Assembly (NCBI GenBank): GCA_935421135.1
Contig: OW285197.1
Location: 7,500,223 to 7,564,222, forward strand
DNA: 64,000 bases
From: Bugulina stolonifera
Taxonomy: Eukaryota; Bryozoa; Gymnolaemata; Cheilostomatida; Bugulidae
Reading direction: 5' to 3'
The notes below the pieces were generated by a model. The model was not told the origin of the DNA, made no database searches, and saw nothing but the letters and a program-made list of their open reading frames with translations. Shown piece by piece: positions 45,835 through 57,700 of the stretch. The first letter of the stretch is position 1. Each line of letters starts with the position of its first letter. A program made the translations under genes and the position numbers.

Positions 45835-47750
45835 AAGCAGTAGCAGTCGTAGCTGCAGCAGTAGTACATGTAGTAGTAGTCGAGGTAGCAGTAGAAGTTG
45901 ACGTCACAGTAGGGATTGTGGTACTGGTAACTGTGGTAGAATACAATGACATCTACTAACCTTCTGTGATAGACCTTTACCACCGTGATATTTAGAGTTC
46001 ATATGACGGTCAAGGTCATGTTTCTCTGTAGTCTTAAAGTCACAGAGAGTACACTGATAGGGTCTGTAAGTAGAGTGAACTCTTATCTGATGTCTCCTCA
46101 TGTAGTCTCTCCTGTTAGCCTGATATCCACAAGCGTCACATTGCAGTATGGGCTTTGTGTTGTCCAGCCCTAAATTAATAATAATAAATCTTACTATTAG
46201 AATTCATGGACTGTCATATAAGAAGAGCTGATAAGGCTATTCACTTTTACATGTACAACGACATGCCCGCGAGTCAGAGTAGCATTTTTGTATCCTTTTT
46301 GAGTGCGGTAAACCACCACAGTGAAGAATCTCAGTGGTATAACATTATGTGCAAATCTACAAGTTGTCATCAGAATTGAGTGGGCGGTCTTAGAGCGGTT
46401 GACCCGCCCACCCAATGACCTCACACTATAGTAAATTATACACAGATGAAGATTATCATATGGATTGCACACACAACAAGCAGAAAAAAATTAAATAGAC
46501 ATTTACGTTCTGGTTTCCATGGTCGTCTTCTCTCTCCAGTTTGTGTACGCGGAGCTCGTTTCTTCACCACAAATGGAGCATTCTCTGCGGAACCGTCATT
46601 ACCATCTGTAAATCATGAATACATAATAGTAACATACAGTATACAGGTATTACAATGTACATGTATATAATCTACATGCGCACACCTATTAATACACAGA
46701 CATTGGAGTGTTCAGTTATCACAATATATGCTGTTTCACTCTATAACCTAGCGACTATTTATTTAGAAGCTATTTCTTTCTTTACCTCCATTATTGTCTG
46801 GTGCAGAAGTGTTCTTCCGTTTTGCTGGTTTGGGTTTAGACGAGAGAAGAGCCTACAAGATATTAATTGCTGCAGTAGCTGTTGCGTAAAAAGATGAAAA
46901 TTCTACTAATGGTACATGTACATGTAGCTCATAGCATACACCATCATTGGGTAGGTTTTCTACTAAAAACAGTTTCATTGAAAAGATAACTCTTTAAAAT
47001 CAGTTGATTCGTGTTGAAAAATAGAGCACAATGATAAATAATATGCCTAGGGTGCATGATCACTTCAAAAATCTGCTTGTAGAAATGTTTCGCAAAATAT
47101 TTTTCATGCAAGGAAATTCATGCTCATTTGTTATCAATCACAGCAAAATATAAGATGAAGCATCAGTCTGCATAGCTCAGTCTAGTTTACCTACATAACT
47201 TAAGTCTCATTTACCTGGGCACTTTGCTTCCGTATCTCAACAGCGAGGCTTCGGATGGATCGCACTGCTTGAGCTATCCGTGAGATAGACCCAGTGTCTA
47301 AGGCTATCCGGAGTTTCTCTTGCTAGAAAATTACGCAGATGTTAACCCTGAGTTTGAGACACACAGCTAATACTAATGAATAATTACCGTGTAGCATGCT
47401 ATTGCACAATACATTAGCCAAACTAGCAAAATATTCGCTAGTCTGTTTCAACCTTGACTACAGAAGATAATATGAATTTAACACACCTCTTCTGCAGACA
47501 ATGATCTCTCTGCTAGTCGAGGTTTAGGAGGGGCTATAGTTACTACTGTTGGTACTTCGCCTGTTGAGGTCAATGGAAGCGCTGAGGTAGATGGAGTAGG
47601 AAGATGCGTTTCAGAGGGAGTTGCAACGGCAGAAGTTACCGTTGCAGTAGTTCCTTCTAGTGAGTAAATCATGTTGGGATCTTCTTGATAATGAGTGTGT
47701 GGAGTTACCTCCACTGTCGTCAGTGATTCTGCACCATCTATGAATGACAT
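44995..47750 (-). CDS. C2H2 zinc-finger protein B, 7 exons, about 351 aa
   Basis: Exons from 5' to 3': 47487-47750, 47215-47322, 46786-46852, 46507-46605, 45961-46169, 45466-45676, 44995-45092; all in phase. The N-terminal ~90 residues (from MSFIDGAESLTTVEVTP) are T/S/P-rich and look like an activation or disordered region. A helical segment follows (LRIALDTGSISRIAQAVRSI), then a basic KPKPAKRKN patch (possible nuclear signal). Three C2H2 fingers come next: LQCDACGYQANRRDYMRRHQ, YQCTLCDFKTTEKHDLDRHM and IKCDQCNYSTKSVNSILKHK. The C-terminus is acidic. It is a probable nuclear nucleic-acid-binding regulator with no specific orthologue recognised. A (GTA)n tract fills the intron before the last finger. 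Confidence 0.85.
45741..45835. repeat. (GTA)n microsatellite in zinc-finger gene B intron
   Basis: About 30 GTA triplets, read as TAC repeats on the transcript strand, followed by degenerate GTAGCAGTAG. It creates long poly-V/T/Y phantom ORFs. It lies in intron 45677-45960. Confidence 0.9.
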
Positions 47751-48889
47751 TGTCAATTCTATTCTACAAATAATAAATTGTGTTTTGACACTACAAGCAG
47801 GAATTACAGACAACAACTGTAGGCACCAATCTAGAGTCATTAGAACTTCACCTTTGCCATGGAGCATTGAAAGTAAGCAGATAAAGCCATAATGATAATA
47901 TAAAAGATGATAATTATAACATAAAATGACAATCATTATTATTTTTTATTTATCATTATGTATTCGTATTCCAACGCAGGAGTAATGCAATAAAATGTAA
48001 AGTGTAAAGTGATAATCCTAACCATTGATAATGATAATCATAAGATAATTATTATCATTGCGATTGATAATGATATTTAAATTTTATTATAATAACATCT
48101 ATTTCTATCATTATATCAAAATCATGATAATCATAATCAAATGGAAATGATAATCAATTATTAAATTTAAATTATAAATTACATCTATACTATTTCTATA
48201 ACCAACCATCTCTATAACCAACCAAGGAGTAAGAAGTCAAAGAGACTTTTTACTCTTTGCTATAACCAAGGAGTAAGAGAGGAGGCTCATCCATGAGGAT
48301 TTTGTGTTCTATGCGCTCCTCGGTTTAAAAATATGAGCACATGAGTCGCTGGCATTAAGCGAGTAGACAACTCTGCTAAATCGTGATGCGCTTCCTCATT
48401 GCTAAACAGCAATGCACATGTGGACGTCTCCGGCGCTTAAGACGTCACAGTTATAGCATCCAATCAAAATCATTTCTATGGAGAGATAAACATCATTGTT
48501 TATTGACATAGCCTATAGTTTGAGCACTATTTTCATTTAGTGTGAGCATGTTGTAAGGCTTGTAGGGCCCACAAACTAGCCTACCAACTAAAATAGTATC
48601 TGAAATATACACTATAAATCGAATTAAGTATACGGAGTCCTGATGTTAGAGAAACGTGTTGCACAAATTTGCTCATTTTAACCGCGATTCCAGCGTTTGT
48701 ACGTTTTTTTATTATGAAGGAGCAAAGTTTAAATTTTGATTTCAACTTAACCAATTGCAGCAAGTTTAAGTCTACCAGTATTATTTTTCCTTATTTTGTT
48801 GAGCATGTTGGTATTTGAAAAAAGTGTCATTTTATGTTGATATACGCAATTTTCTTCAAATCTGGCGAATTTACTTGCCAATATCTATC
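47751..48889. other. Intergenic upstream of zinc-finger gene B
   Basis: AT-rich, with ATGATAATCATAAT-type simple sequence (47995-48170). At 48208-48300 the phrase TATAACCAAGGAGTAAG occurs and is echoed in reverse at about 53296-53345 on the far side of the LINE. No gene. Confidence 0.45.
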
Positions 48890-51800
48890 GTATCTATAAA
48901 AGACAACTGTCAATACAAGTCTCTTCATGAGGACTTTTTATCATTCTTACACAAACTCAACATGACACAAATCAAAACCAACACACGTGAAGGGAGATAC
49001 CCTTGACTTGGTATGCTCTACACAACCACTAAACCTGTCTTCCCATGTCATATCTTCTGGTGTGAGCGATCACTATATTATATCTGTTGAACTTCAACAT
49101 CACAAAACCACTGTAACTACACCTACTAGGCTCATAAAGCTGTATCGTAAAGCTGATGTTGACCTGTTTCAAAAACTCTTATGGCCAACGCAGATTAGTC
49201 TCGCAAGCATGAACGATGTTGACAACATGTGGAATTTGTTTGTTAACCAAATAAAAAAGGCTATCAACCAGTCAGTTCCAGTTAAGCCTATCAAACCCAG
49301 AAACCCTAACGAACCAATATGGTTCAACAGATCTGCCCGTAAAGTAGTAAAGAGACAGAGGCAAATGTACAACAAATACAAAAAAACCATCAAACCCCTT
49401 CTACTTAAGACAATATAAGATAGAAAGGCGACAAGCAAAGCAAATGCTAAAAGATATTAAGCAATCCTATATTGACAATAAGATCTGCAAACCTTTAGAA
49501 TCGGGCAATAGCAAACCCTTTTACAACCATCTCAAGTGGTTAAGAAAATCGACTAAACCCCCGCTCAAGTTGTCGGACGAAAGTGGCAACAGCACAAATG
49601 ATGCTAAGAAATGTGCTACAATACTCAACTCCTTTTTTAACAAACAGTTCTGCTCTCAGCACCAGATCTCTGAAGATCCTAACTATCCGGCAGTGACCCC
49701 CGCTGATGAGAATATCGAAATCAAACCAGAAGGAGTGTGATGGGAGCAGGGGTGCAGTTCAGTCGTTATATATATGTGTTATGTACGTAAGCTATATGTG
49801 TCGTTGTAGGTCTGATATATCGCACCACCCTTACTCCATCAACTAGGCCAGGGGGTTATCTGCGTGGATTCTCTAGGAGGTCCGAGCGGTCACATAAGTC
49901 AGAATGTATATTAAACAATACTATTTATATATGACAAGATAGGACAACTGAAGGACGACCAGCAACCTGTGTGACTAACTGAGTAACTCTAAATAATATA
50001 AGAACGGCTCACTGGCCCAACTAATAAGCTATTCTAGAACGTGCAACTATGATATGACTGTATGCTCTATTCACGTGTAAATCTCACTGTACTATTCCCC
50101 ATGTATCATTAACCAATATATATATATCTCAAGACTATTACAATTGGACTCAATTCACAATTCGCTGTACGTAATTTATCCACTGAAGTATCCACAATAT
50201 TTTACACAATGTAACGTCACGTAATACCATTTATATCCAAGATTATCACAATTACTTCAACAAGTATCATACAATTTGTCTCCAAGAATTCCAAGTTCAG
50301 TTACTAATTATCCACATTTATATCCACTTACAATATACGACTATCCCATCAATTTATCTATCTCAATATATCGCTAGCTCAAGCATCAATGTATTACTTC
50401 ACGTTTAACGTTTATCTATACCTTATACATATATATATTCAATATAACTCCACTTTGATTTCCTTTCATATCCCTTGTTCTATTTACTTATTCAATCCAC
50501 AATCTATTTAACGAGAGAACAGGGATTATACATAAAATACACATATTAAAATACAAAGTTAACTAGATAAAATATTCATGACTTACTGTACTAGATAAAA
50601 ATACTAAATCAGTGAACAACTAAAATAATAAACACAGTAAGTGACTCGCTAACCAAAGCGGCAAGTCAGTAAGTTAGTAAGCAAGTTAGCGAGCGCATAA
50701 TCTATAATGTCCTTTCTTTTTATACTTTTTGTGATACTCTATTACAATATAAAGCCTTTCCTATTGGCTAAAATATTCATATACAATAGTTATATCAATC
50801 TGTCATAGGGAGCTCAGTTGTCTATTTAATTTCTATTGGCTAGCTAAGAAAACACTGCAGGATATTAGATAATTGTTACTGTTAGTTCTGCTTATCTGTA
50901 TGGGCTATAATATAATGTAGGGGCGTGACTTGTGGTATATTATTCTGTAGTTATAGTCCTTTTTAATTCTCGTTGTACTGGTAGTTGAAGAGTGTGGCTT
51001 CTTGATAGTAACGTGTAGGAGTTGTTTCCACTTTTGAGGAGATAACTTCTGTTCTGTAATGTTCATTCTTTTGGTTTGGAGTTGTCTGTTCTGGAGTGTT
51101 ATTTTGGAGTTATTCTCTCCTGTAAGATAATGTTTATGAAACTATGTTTGTCATTCTTTACAGGAGTATCAACACTATTACAAGCTCTAAAAAGCGGCAA
51201 AGCCCCTGGTCCGGATGGATTACGTAAAGAAGATTTGGTGATCGACCCCATCATGACTGCCCGCTGCCTTACACATATATTTAACGTCTCCTTAACATGC
51301 TCTAAACTTCCGCAAAGTTGGAAACTTGCTCATGTTAGCCCGCTCCACAAAAGGGGTGCTTCGGATCAACCAAATAATTACCGACCCATCTCACTCACCA
51401 GCATTCCCTGCAAGCTAATGGAACACATTATCCTACACTACCTGAACGACACCCTGGATACAGTTCTGCACAACCGCCAACACGGCTTTCGTAGAGGATT
51501 ATCCTGCGAAACACAACTCTGTACCACCTATCATGACATAGCTCGTAGTGTTGATAAAGGTAACACCATACATGCCATTATCATGGACTTTGCTAAAGCC
51601 TTTGACAAAGTTCCCCATCAACTGCTTATGTCTAAGTTAGCCCGTGTACCAAATATTAGCAACAAAATATTGCTTTGGATTCATGACTTCCTGCGTGACC
51701 GGAGGCAAACAGTGATAGTAGCAGGAGAGAAATCGACGGAACTACCAGTTACTTCAGGTGTTCCACAGGGCTCTGTGTTGGGCCCTACACTATTTCTCAT

Positions 51801-52617
51801 CTATATAAATGATCTACCTGAGTATATAGATTGTAATGTCAGCATATTCGCTGATGACACTCTCATTTACCAAACTGTCAACACTGACGAGGACCATTCA
51901 AGATTCCAGATGAACATAACTTCCTTGGTCAATTGGGCTAACACCTGGTGCATGTCGTTCAACACTACCAAATGCTCGATTATGACCTTCAATCATAAAC
52001 CGGAAGCTCCGGCGGCATATTACACCTTAAATGACGCACAACTCGACACTGACATTGAAACTAAATACCTGGGTGTGATCATCCAATCTAATCTAAAGTT
52101 CACCTCTCATATTAGTTCAAAAATCACCAAAGCTAGACGACAACTGGGTATGGTTAGGGGGGCACTCCACGGATCAACCAAAGATGCTAAGCTACTTGCA
52201 TATACTAGTCTCTGTCGGCCACACATGGAATATGCATCTGCCGTCTAGGATCCCGTCCATGATTACCAAATTACCAACAGTGAAATGGTACAAAACAGTG
52301 CTGTGCGTTACATCTGTAATTTAAAAGGTAGAGTTAGCATATCTGCTGTCCTCAAGGAACTTAATCTTGATACGCTTAGCAACCGCCGCAGGAAGAACCG
52401 ACACAACCTCCTCTTACGAATTTTGGCGAATGAAGAACACCACAAAGCTCTTGCTAACACTTATGATGAGCTGATGAACAATCGTCCTACTAACACAACT
52501 GTCACTAGAGCTACTACAAGAGGTGACCCACCCACTATCTACGCAAAAACTTCTGCTTACCATGGTAGCTTTCTGCCCAGGACCATACGTGAGCTTAAGT
52601 CACAGTTATTACAATAA
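48890..52617 (+). mobile_element. Broken non-LTR retrotransposon (LINE, CR1/Jockey-like), 5'-truncated
   Basis: The left part reads the end of an AP-type endonuclease and its linker (TLDLV, VISSGVSDHYIISVELQHHK). After the LTR-like insert the reverse transcriptase follows: a KAPGPDGL box, a YRPISLTS box, AFDKVPH at 51598-51618, GVPQGSVLGPTLFLIYINDL and the catalytic FADD at 51847-51858. A KYLGV block and the C-terminal region end at 52617. Lesions seen: a frameshift near 48990, another near 49420-49440, the insertion at 49736-51162, and a TAG at 52246-52248 where relatives have tryptophan. The N-terminal endonuclease half is missing, as in 5'-truncated insertions. It cannot be autonomous. Confidence 0.85.
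49736..51162 (+). mobile_element. LTR-like insertion (solo LTR) inside the LINE
   Basis: A 1427-bp block starting TGTGATGGGAGC and ending CTTTACA, so TG...CA, is flanked by direct repeats GGAG (49732-49735 and 51163-51166). It splits the LINE coding frame exactly: on both sides the frame is the same and the LINE protein continues without loss. No internal gag-pol is visible. An ATATAAAG box lies at about 50747-50754. The termini and 4-bp duplication match the style of the 663-bp solo LTRs in this window, but the interiors differ, so it is a different family. Orientation is inferred only from the TATA-like box. Confidence 0.72.
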
Positions 52618-54746
52618 ACATAGCAACAAATCTATATTAGTGCAACATGTTAGCATAACATAAATATATGACCATAGTAATCTTGACAAAAACCAAAATC
52701 AGATGAGGCGTACCCCTTGCATCAAGCTCTAGTACGTTCTAAAGAAGAAGACGTAAGACGTATCCCATTGAGATATGTAGTGTGTATATAGTCAGCCTGT
52801 TCATTAGAGTGTTACCAATTGTTGACATTGTTTATATTTTAATTTCAGTTGATGTGTGAGTTTTACTTTTTTAAAAACATTCATCATCTTTTCTTCTGAC
52901 TTTACCAAGTACCCGAGGCGCACATCGAACACCGGAAGCCCATTGTAACATATATGCAGGTTTTCATGGAAAAGCCTCCTTCTCTCTTACTTCTTGCTAT
53001 AACTTAGTACTGTACTGACTACCATTAAGTGACTATCTATCTAAATCTATGCGATAACTATTTATTTAGCTAGCTATGGACCTATCATCAGCCTATCAAT
53101 GACTTACTATTTCGTATGATATTTGTTTTGTATAAATAAAATAAAAGTTAAAATAAAAAGTATGATAATAAATCATAAGATAATTTATAATAATTATTAT
53201 TAAATTATTATGATAATAATAATAAATCAGTTGTTTAAAAGGTGAGATTCGCAAATGTACTGTACTGATGCAATAAATCAAAAGTTGCCTGTTATTACAA
53301 CCAAGGAGGAAAATGATTATTGTCTTACTCCTTGTTATAACCTTCGATCAAGATTAAGATATTCAAATAATAATATTATTATTTTCAAACCAGAGCCCTA
53401 ACTCCCACCGCGGCCATAATGGTTAGATATACTAGACGCACTGTTTTAGACACAGTAGACTAATGGTGAGCTTACTATAGCGGGGGTATTCAAGGCGAAC
53501 CGAAAGTATAGATGATTCTGAGGCTAACAGGTAACGTTTTGCACCTAATTATATCAGACTTTATAGTAGCTTTGGTTTCTAGTATATTTATGGAAGCCCG
53601 ACTGCACAACGAGGTGTATCTACGGAGTAGGAACGTGTGGATAATAAATATAACTCCGGTGCGCAGGCTTGCGTAATTCGCTTTTTTTCCATAGCGGAGT
53701 TGTCGTCTCTTTCTATTTCTGGAGCAGACAACTTCAAATTACATGTATGTTTTGGTTTATTATCTGTACAAACTGTGCAATCGTGTACATTATAAAAACA
53801 CACGTACACATAGGTGTGTTTGACTCAGTTGTGGATGCAAAGGTAACACTACATGCACCTCCGTATTCCCTCACATTACACGTGTGCATAAATATCTTCA
53901 TGTAGAAGGTAATGGTAAGTTGAGCAGGAGGTTGTATATTATGATATGCAATATGGACATAGTAAAAGATCAATATGCAACATAATGCAACTCCAGCCCC
54001 TAAATGATAGACATATACATAATAGTTGGTACATGCAAGTGGTTGCTAATATCAACTCTTGATGCACACATCATTAACTATGCACAAGTGTATGTTTCTC
54101 TCTTTTCAGATTAGCTCTTGAGTAAAATAAAGGGGGTGCTTTAGTAGAGCTATTATTACAACAAGCAAGTACTTATAACATTTATTTTTAGATTGTTACT
54201 TGTGATATTTGTAAATTTCTCCTTTAATGCATCACTAGGCATATTCATGATTTTAAAGAAGAGTGAACCAGAGACATTTGGCAGCAAGACGCAGGTTCTC
54301 TATTGGTGACAATCAACCAGTCAATAGCCCTTAGCAATATAATGTAAACCATGAGCAAGATAAACCGAGAGAAAAAAATATATGATTGTATTGGTTTGAC
54401 TAACTAATCACGATGTGTCCCTGACTAGTAAAGATGTATCGTAATAATATACATTGTATATAATGTACAAATATTAGGTGTATAAAATAACAAAACATGG
54501 CAGTAATACGTAATAAATTATGCTATTAGATTAATACTAGAGTAAAAATTGTCAAATATCAAAAAAGCAGATCACAAAACGAGATTCAAAATGAACACTA
54601 AAAATACAATAGATACACAACACAATTACTACGCCTGTATTACACATGTATATATAGAGTTTATATACATGTATCTAATACTACTTATCTAAGTGTCTGT
54701 ATACTATTATGTGTATATTACATGAGTCAATATTATTAATCTCAAC
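52618..54746. other. Intergenic between LINE and stomatin gene
   Basis: The start probably includes the LINE 3' UTR (end not found). A degenerate hairpin (GAGTTGTCGTCTC ... GCAGACAACTTC) lies at 53697-53735. Remainder AT-rich, no gene supported. Confidence 0.45.
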
Positions 54747-57700
54747 TTATTGCTTTCTGTCTAACAAAGCACCAACAATGTCGACTGGAATAGGGAATAT
54801 TATAGTAGAGTTCTTCTCTGCAGAGATGGTGCTCAGCTAAAATATTATAATAAGTAGGTATACTACTGTATATACACACGTAGAAGGAAAGTGTAGTACT
54901 GCATATATACATGTAAGTATAGTACTGTATATGCACATGTAAGTATAGTACTGTATATGCACATGTAAGTATAGTACTGTATATGCACATGTAAGTATAG
55001 TACTGTATATGCACATGTAAGTATAGTACTGTATATGCACATGTAAGTATAGTACTGTATATGCACATGTAGGTATAGTACTGTATATGCACATGTAAGT
55101 ATAGTACTGTATATGCACATGTAAGTATAGTACTGTATATGCACATGTAAGTATAGTACTGTATATGCACATGTAAGTATAGTACTGTATATGCACATGT
55201 AAGTATAGTACTGTATATGCACATGTATTACTTACAGTTTGTAGATAACGAAGTTGAAGAGCGGCAGGAGTTGAACTTATGACTTCAGCTGCCTCTTTTA
55301 GGGCCTTCGCTGCCCTCTGCTCACCCTCCGCAGCTATTACCTGGTAATAGAAAATATCAACTACCAATCATAAATATATCATTCTGCAGGGACAGGGTAG
55401 ACAGGCTAGCCTAAGGTCTTGGCTAGCTTAGTGTAGAACTTGGAATTTTTGTGCCAATAACAGATTCTTACAATTTGGATTCATCTTGCATTCAATAAGA
55501 GAAAAAAAGAATTTCAAAGACCATACAGTGACACTGTTTGCGTTTTGCCATTGAGCATCTGCCGATAACAACAGAAAGTTGTCTTCCCATCGTATTAAAG
55601 CAGACTGGGTCAAGGCCAATGACTTTACCCAAAGTGGACAGTGTTGGTACGACACTACACCTAAATCTGACTGACCGGGGGTTAAGGGTAGGGGGTAAGG
55701 ATGGGGGGGGACTATTCGCCCATCAGAAAGGGGTGACACTTGAAATATCTTAAAACTAGCCAGTTGCTGACTATAATTGAAATAAATTGTCTAGCCACAG
55801 GTCCTCACAGCTACCTAGCCCTAGCTCCTTATAGTTGTTTTGCTCTAGATTCTCAGTTGTCTTACCTTAGCCTTAGCCTCTCTGGTAGCCTCAGCTTCCG
55901 CAGCCATTGCTCTCTGAAGTAGTAGTGGTAGCCGAACATCCTTACTACAAACATATCACAAGTACAATAGCATACGGGTATACATGCAACACACGAGTAA
56001 AACAATATGCTATATTAGCCTATATAATCAATTTATATGTGCATACATTGTATTACTTACATCTCGACTCGTTCCACCTGTATACCCCAGGGATCGGTTG
56101 CATCGTCAAGTGAGCTCTGCATACATCTTGCTATCTCCTCACGTTGAACCAACAGATCGTGTAGGTTTTGTGTACCTGTTATTATGAAAACCATTATACT
56201 ATACGATAAACAAGTTGTATACTTAGTGTAGTGGGCTACAGTGGTCTCCTGTATACTCAAAAACTACTAAACTCAAACCACTGTTGGGATACTGATACTG
56301 GCCTCATACACAATAATGGAAATACAATGCGCATTGTATCTACTACCCTGTACCTCGGCTACTACACTGTACCTCGGCTACTACCCTGTACCTCGGCTAC
56401 TACCCTGTACCTCGGCTACTACCCTGTACCTCCCTACTCACCGAGTACATTACGCAGAGTCGTCTGGGCGAGGAGTCTCGTACTTCTGTTTGCATCCTCC
56501 ACGTTTGTCACAGCAATCGTTGGGTTAAAAGCGCGGAAATACACGACTGCATCCACTGCCACCGTCACCGAGTCCTTAGTTAGAATCTGCAGCATAGAAT
56601 ACATGGGCGGATGTTTACAGCCTTCAGCAGTTCATTGTAACTCACTACACTAAATTTCAGGAGTTCACTGTAACTCACTACACTAAATTTAAGAGTTCAC
56701 TGTAACACACTACACTAAATTTAAGAGTTCACTGTAACACACTACACTAAAATACACACGACTGCTGTACCTCTATTGTATACTAGGCTACAATACACTG
56801 CAGTACACACACACACTTTCACCACACATACACTACAATACATATACACCACACATACACTACAATACACATACACTACAATACATATACACCACACATA
56901 CACTACACTACACATACACTACAATACATATACACCACACATACACTACACTACACATACACTACAATACATATACACCACACATACACTACACTACACA
57001 TACACTACAATACATATACACCACACATACACTACACTACACATACACTACAATACATATACACTACACATACACTACAATACATATACACCACACATAC
57101 ACTACAATACATATACACCACACATACACTACAATACATATACACCACACATACACTACAATACATATACACCACACATACACTACAATACATATACACC
57201 ACACATACACTACAATACATATACACCACACATACACTACAATACATATACACCACACATACACTACAATACATATACACCACACATACACTACAATACA
57301 TATACACTACACATACACTACAATACATATACACTACACATACATTACAATACATATACACTACACATACACTACAATACATATACACCACACATACACT
57401 ACAATACATATACACCACACATACACTACAATACATATACACTACACTACATAATTATTATACACTACAGTATATATACACTACACATAAACTGCACTAC
57501 ACATAGTATGACACAACAGTACACATACACTACCAGACTACACATACACCAAGCATACACCAAACAGTAAGGAGTACACTACGCTATACACTGTAGTACA
57601 CATACACTACTACTACACATATGCTACACATACACTACACATACACTACACATGCACTACACATACACTACACATGCGCTACACATACACTACACATACA

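Noticed and set aside
45428..45983. Poly-threonine, poly-tyrosine and poly-valine proteins
   Set aside because: Only the zinc-finger portion (45466-45676) is coding; the homopolymeric part is a (GTA)n intron tract.
54742..55367. Long minus-strand ORFs of 119-176 codons
   Set aside because: They are translations of the 26-bp minisatellite plus real stomatin exon sequence, not separate proteins.
56776..57570. 264-codon plus-strand ORF of HIHYNTYT repeats
   Set aside because: Pure minisatellite translation; the complementary strand is open for the same reason.
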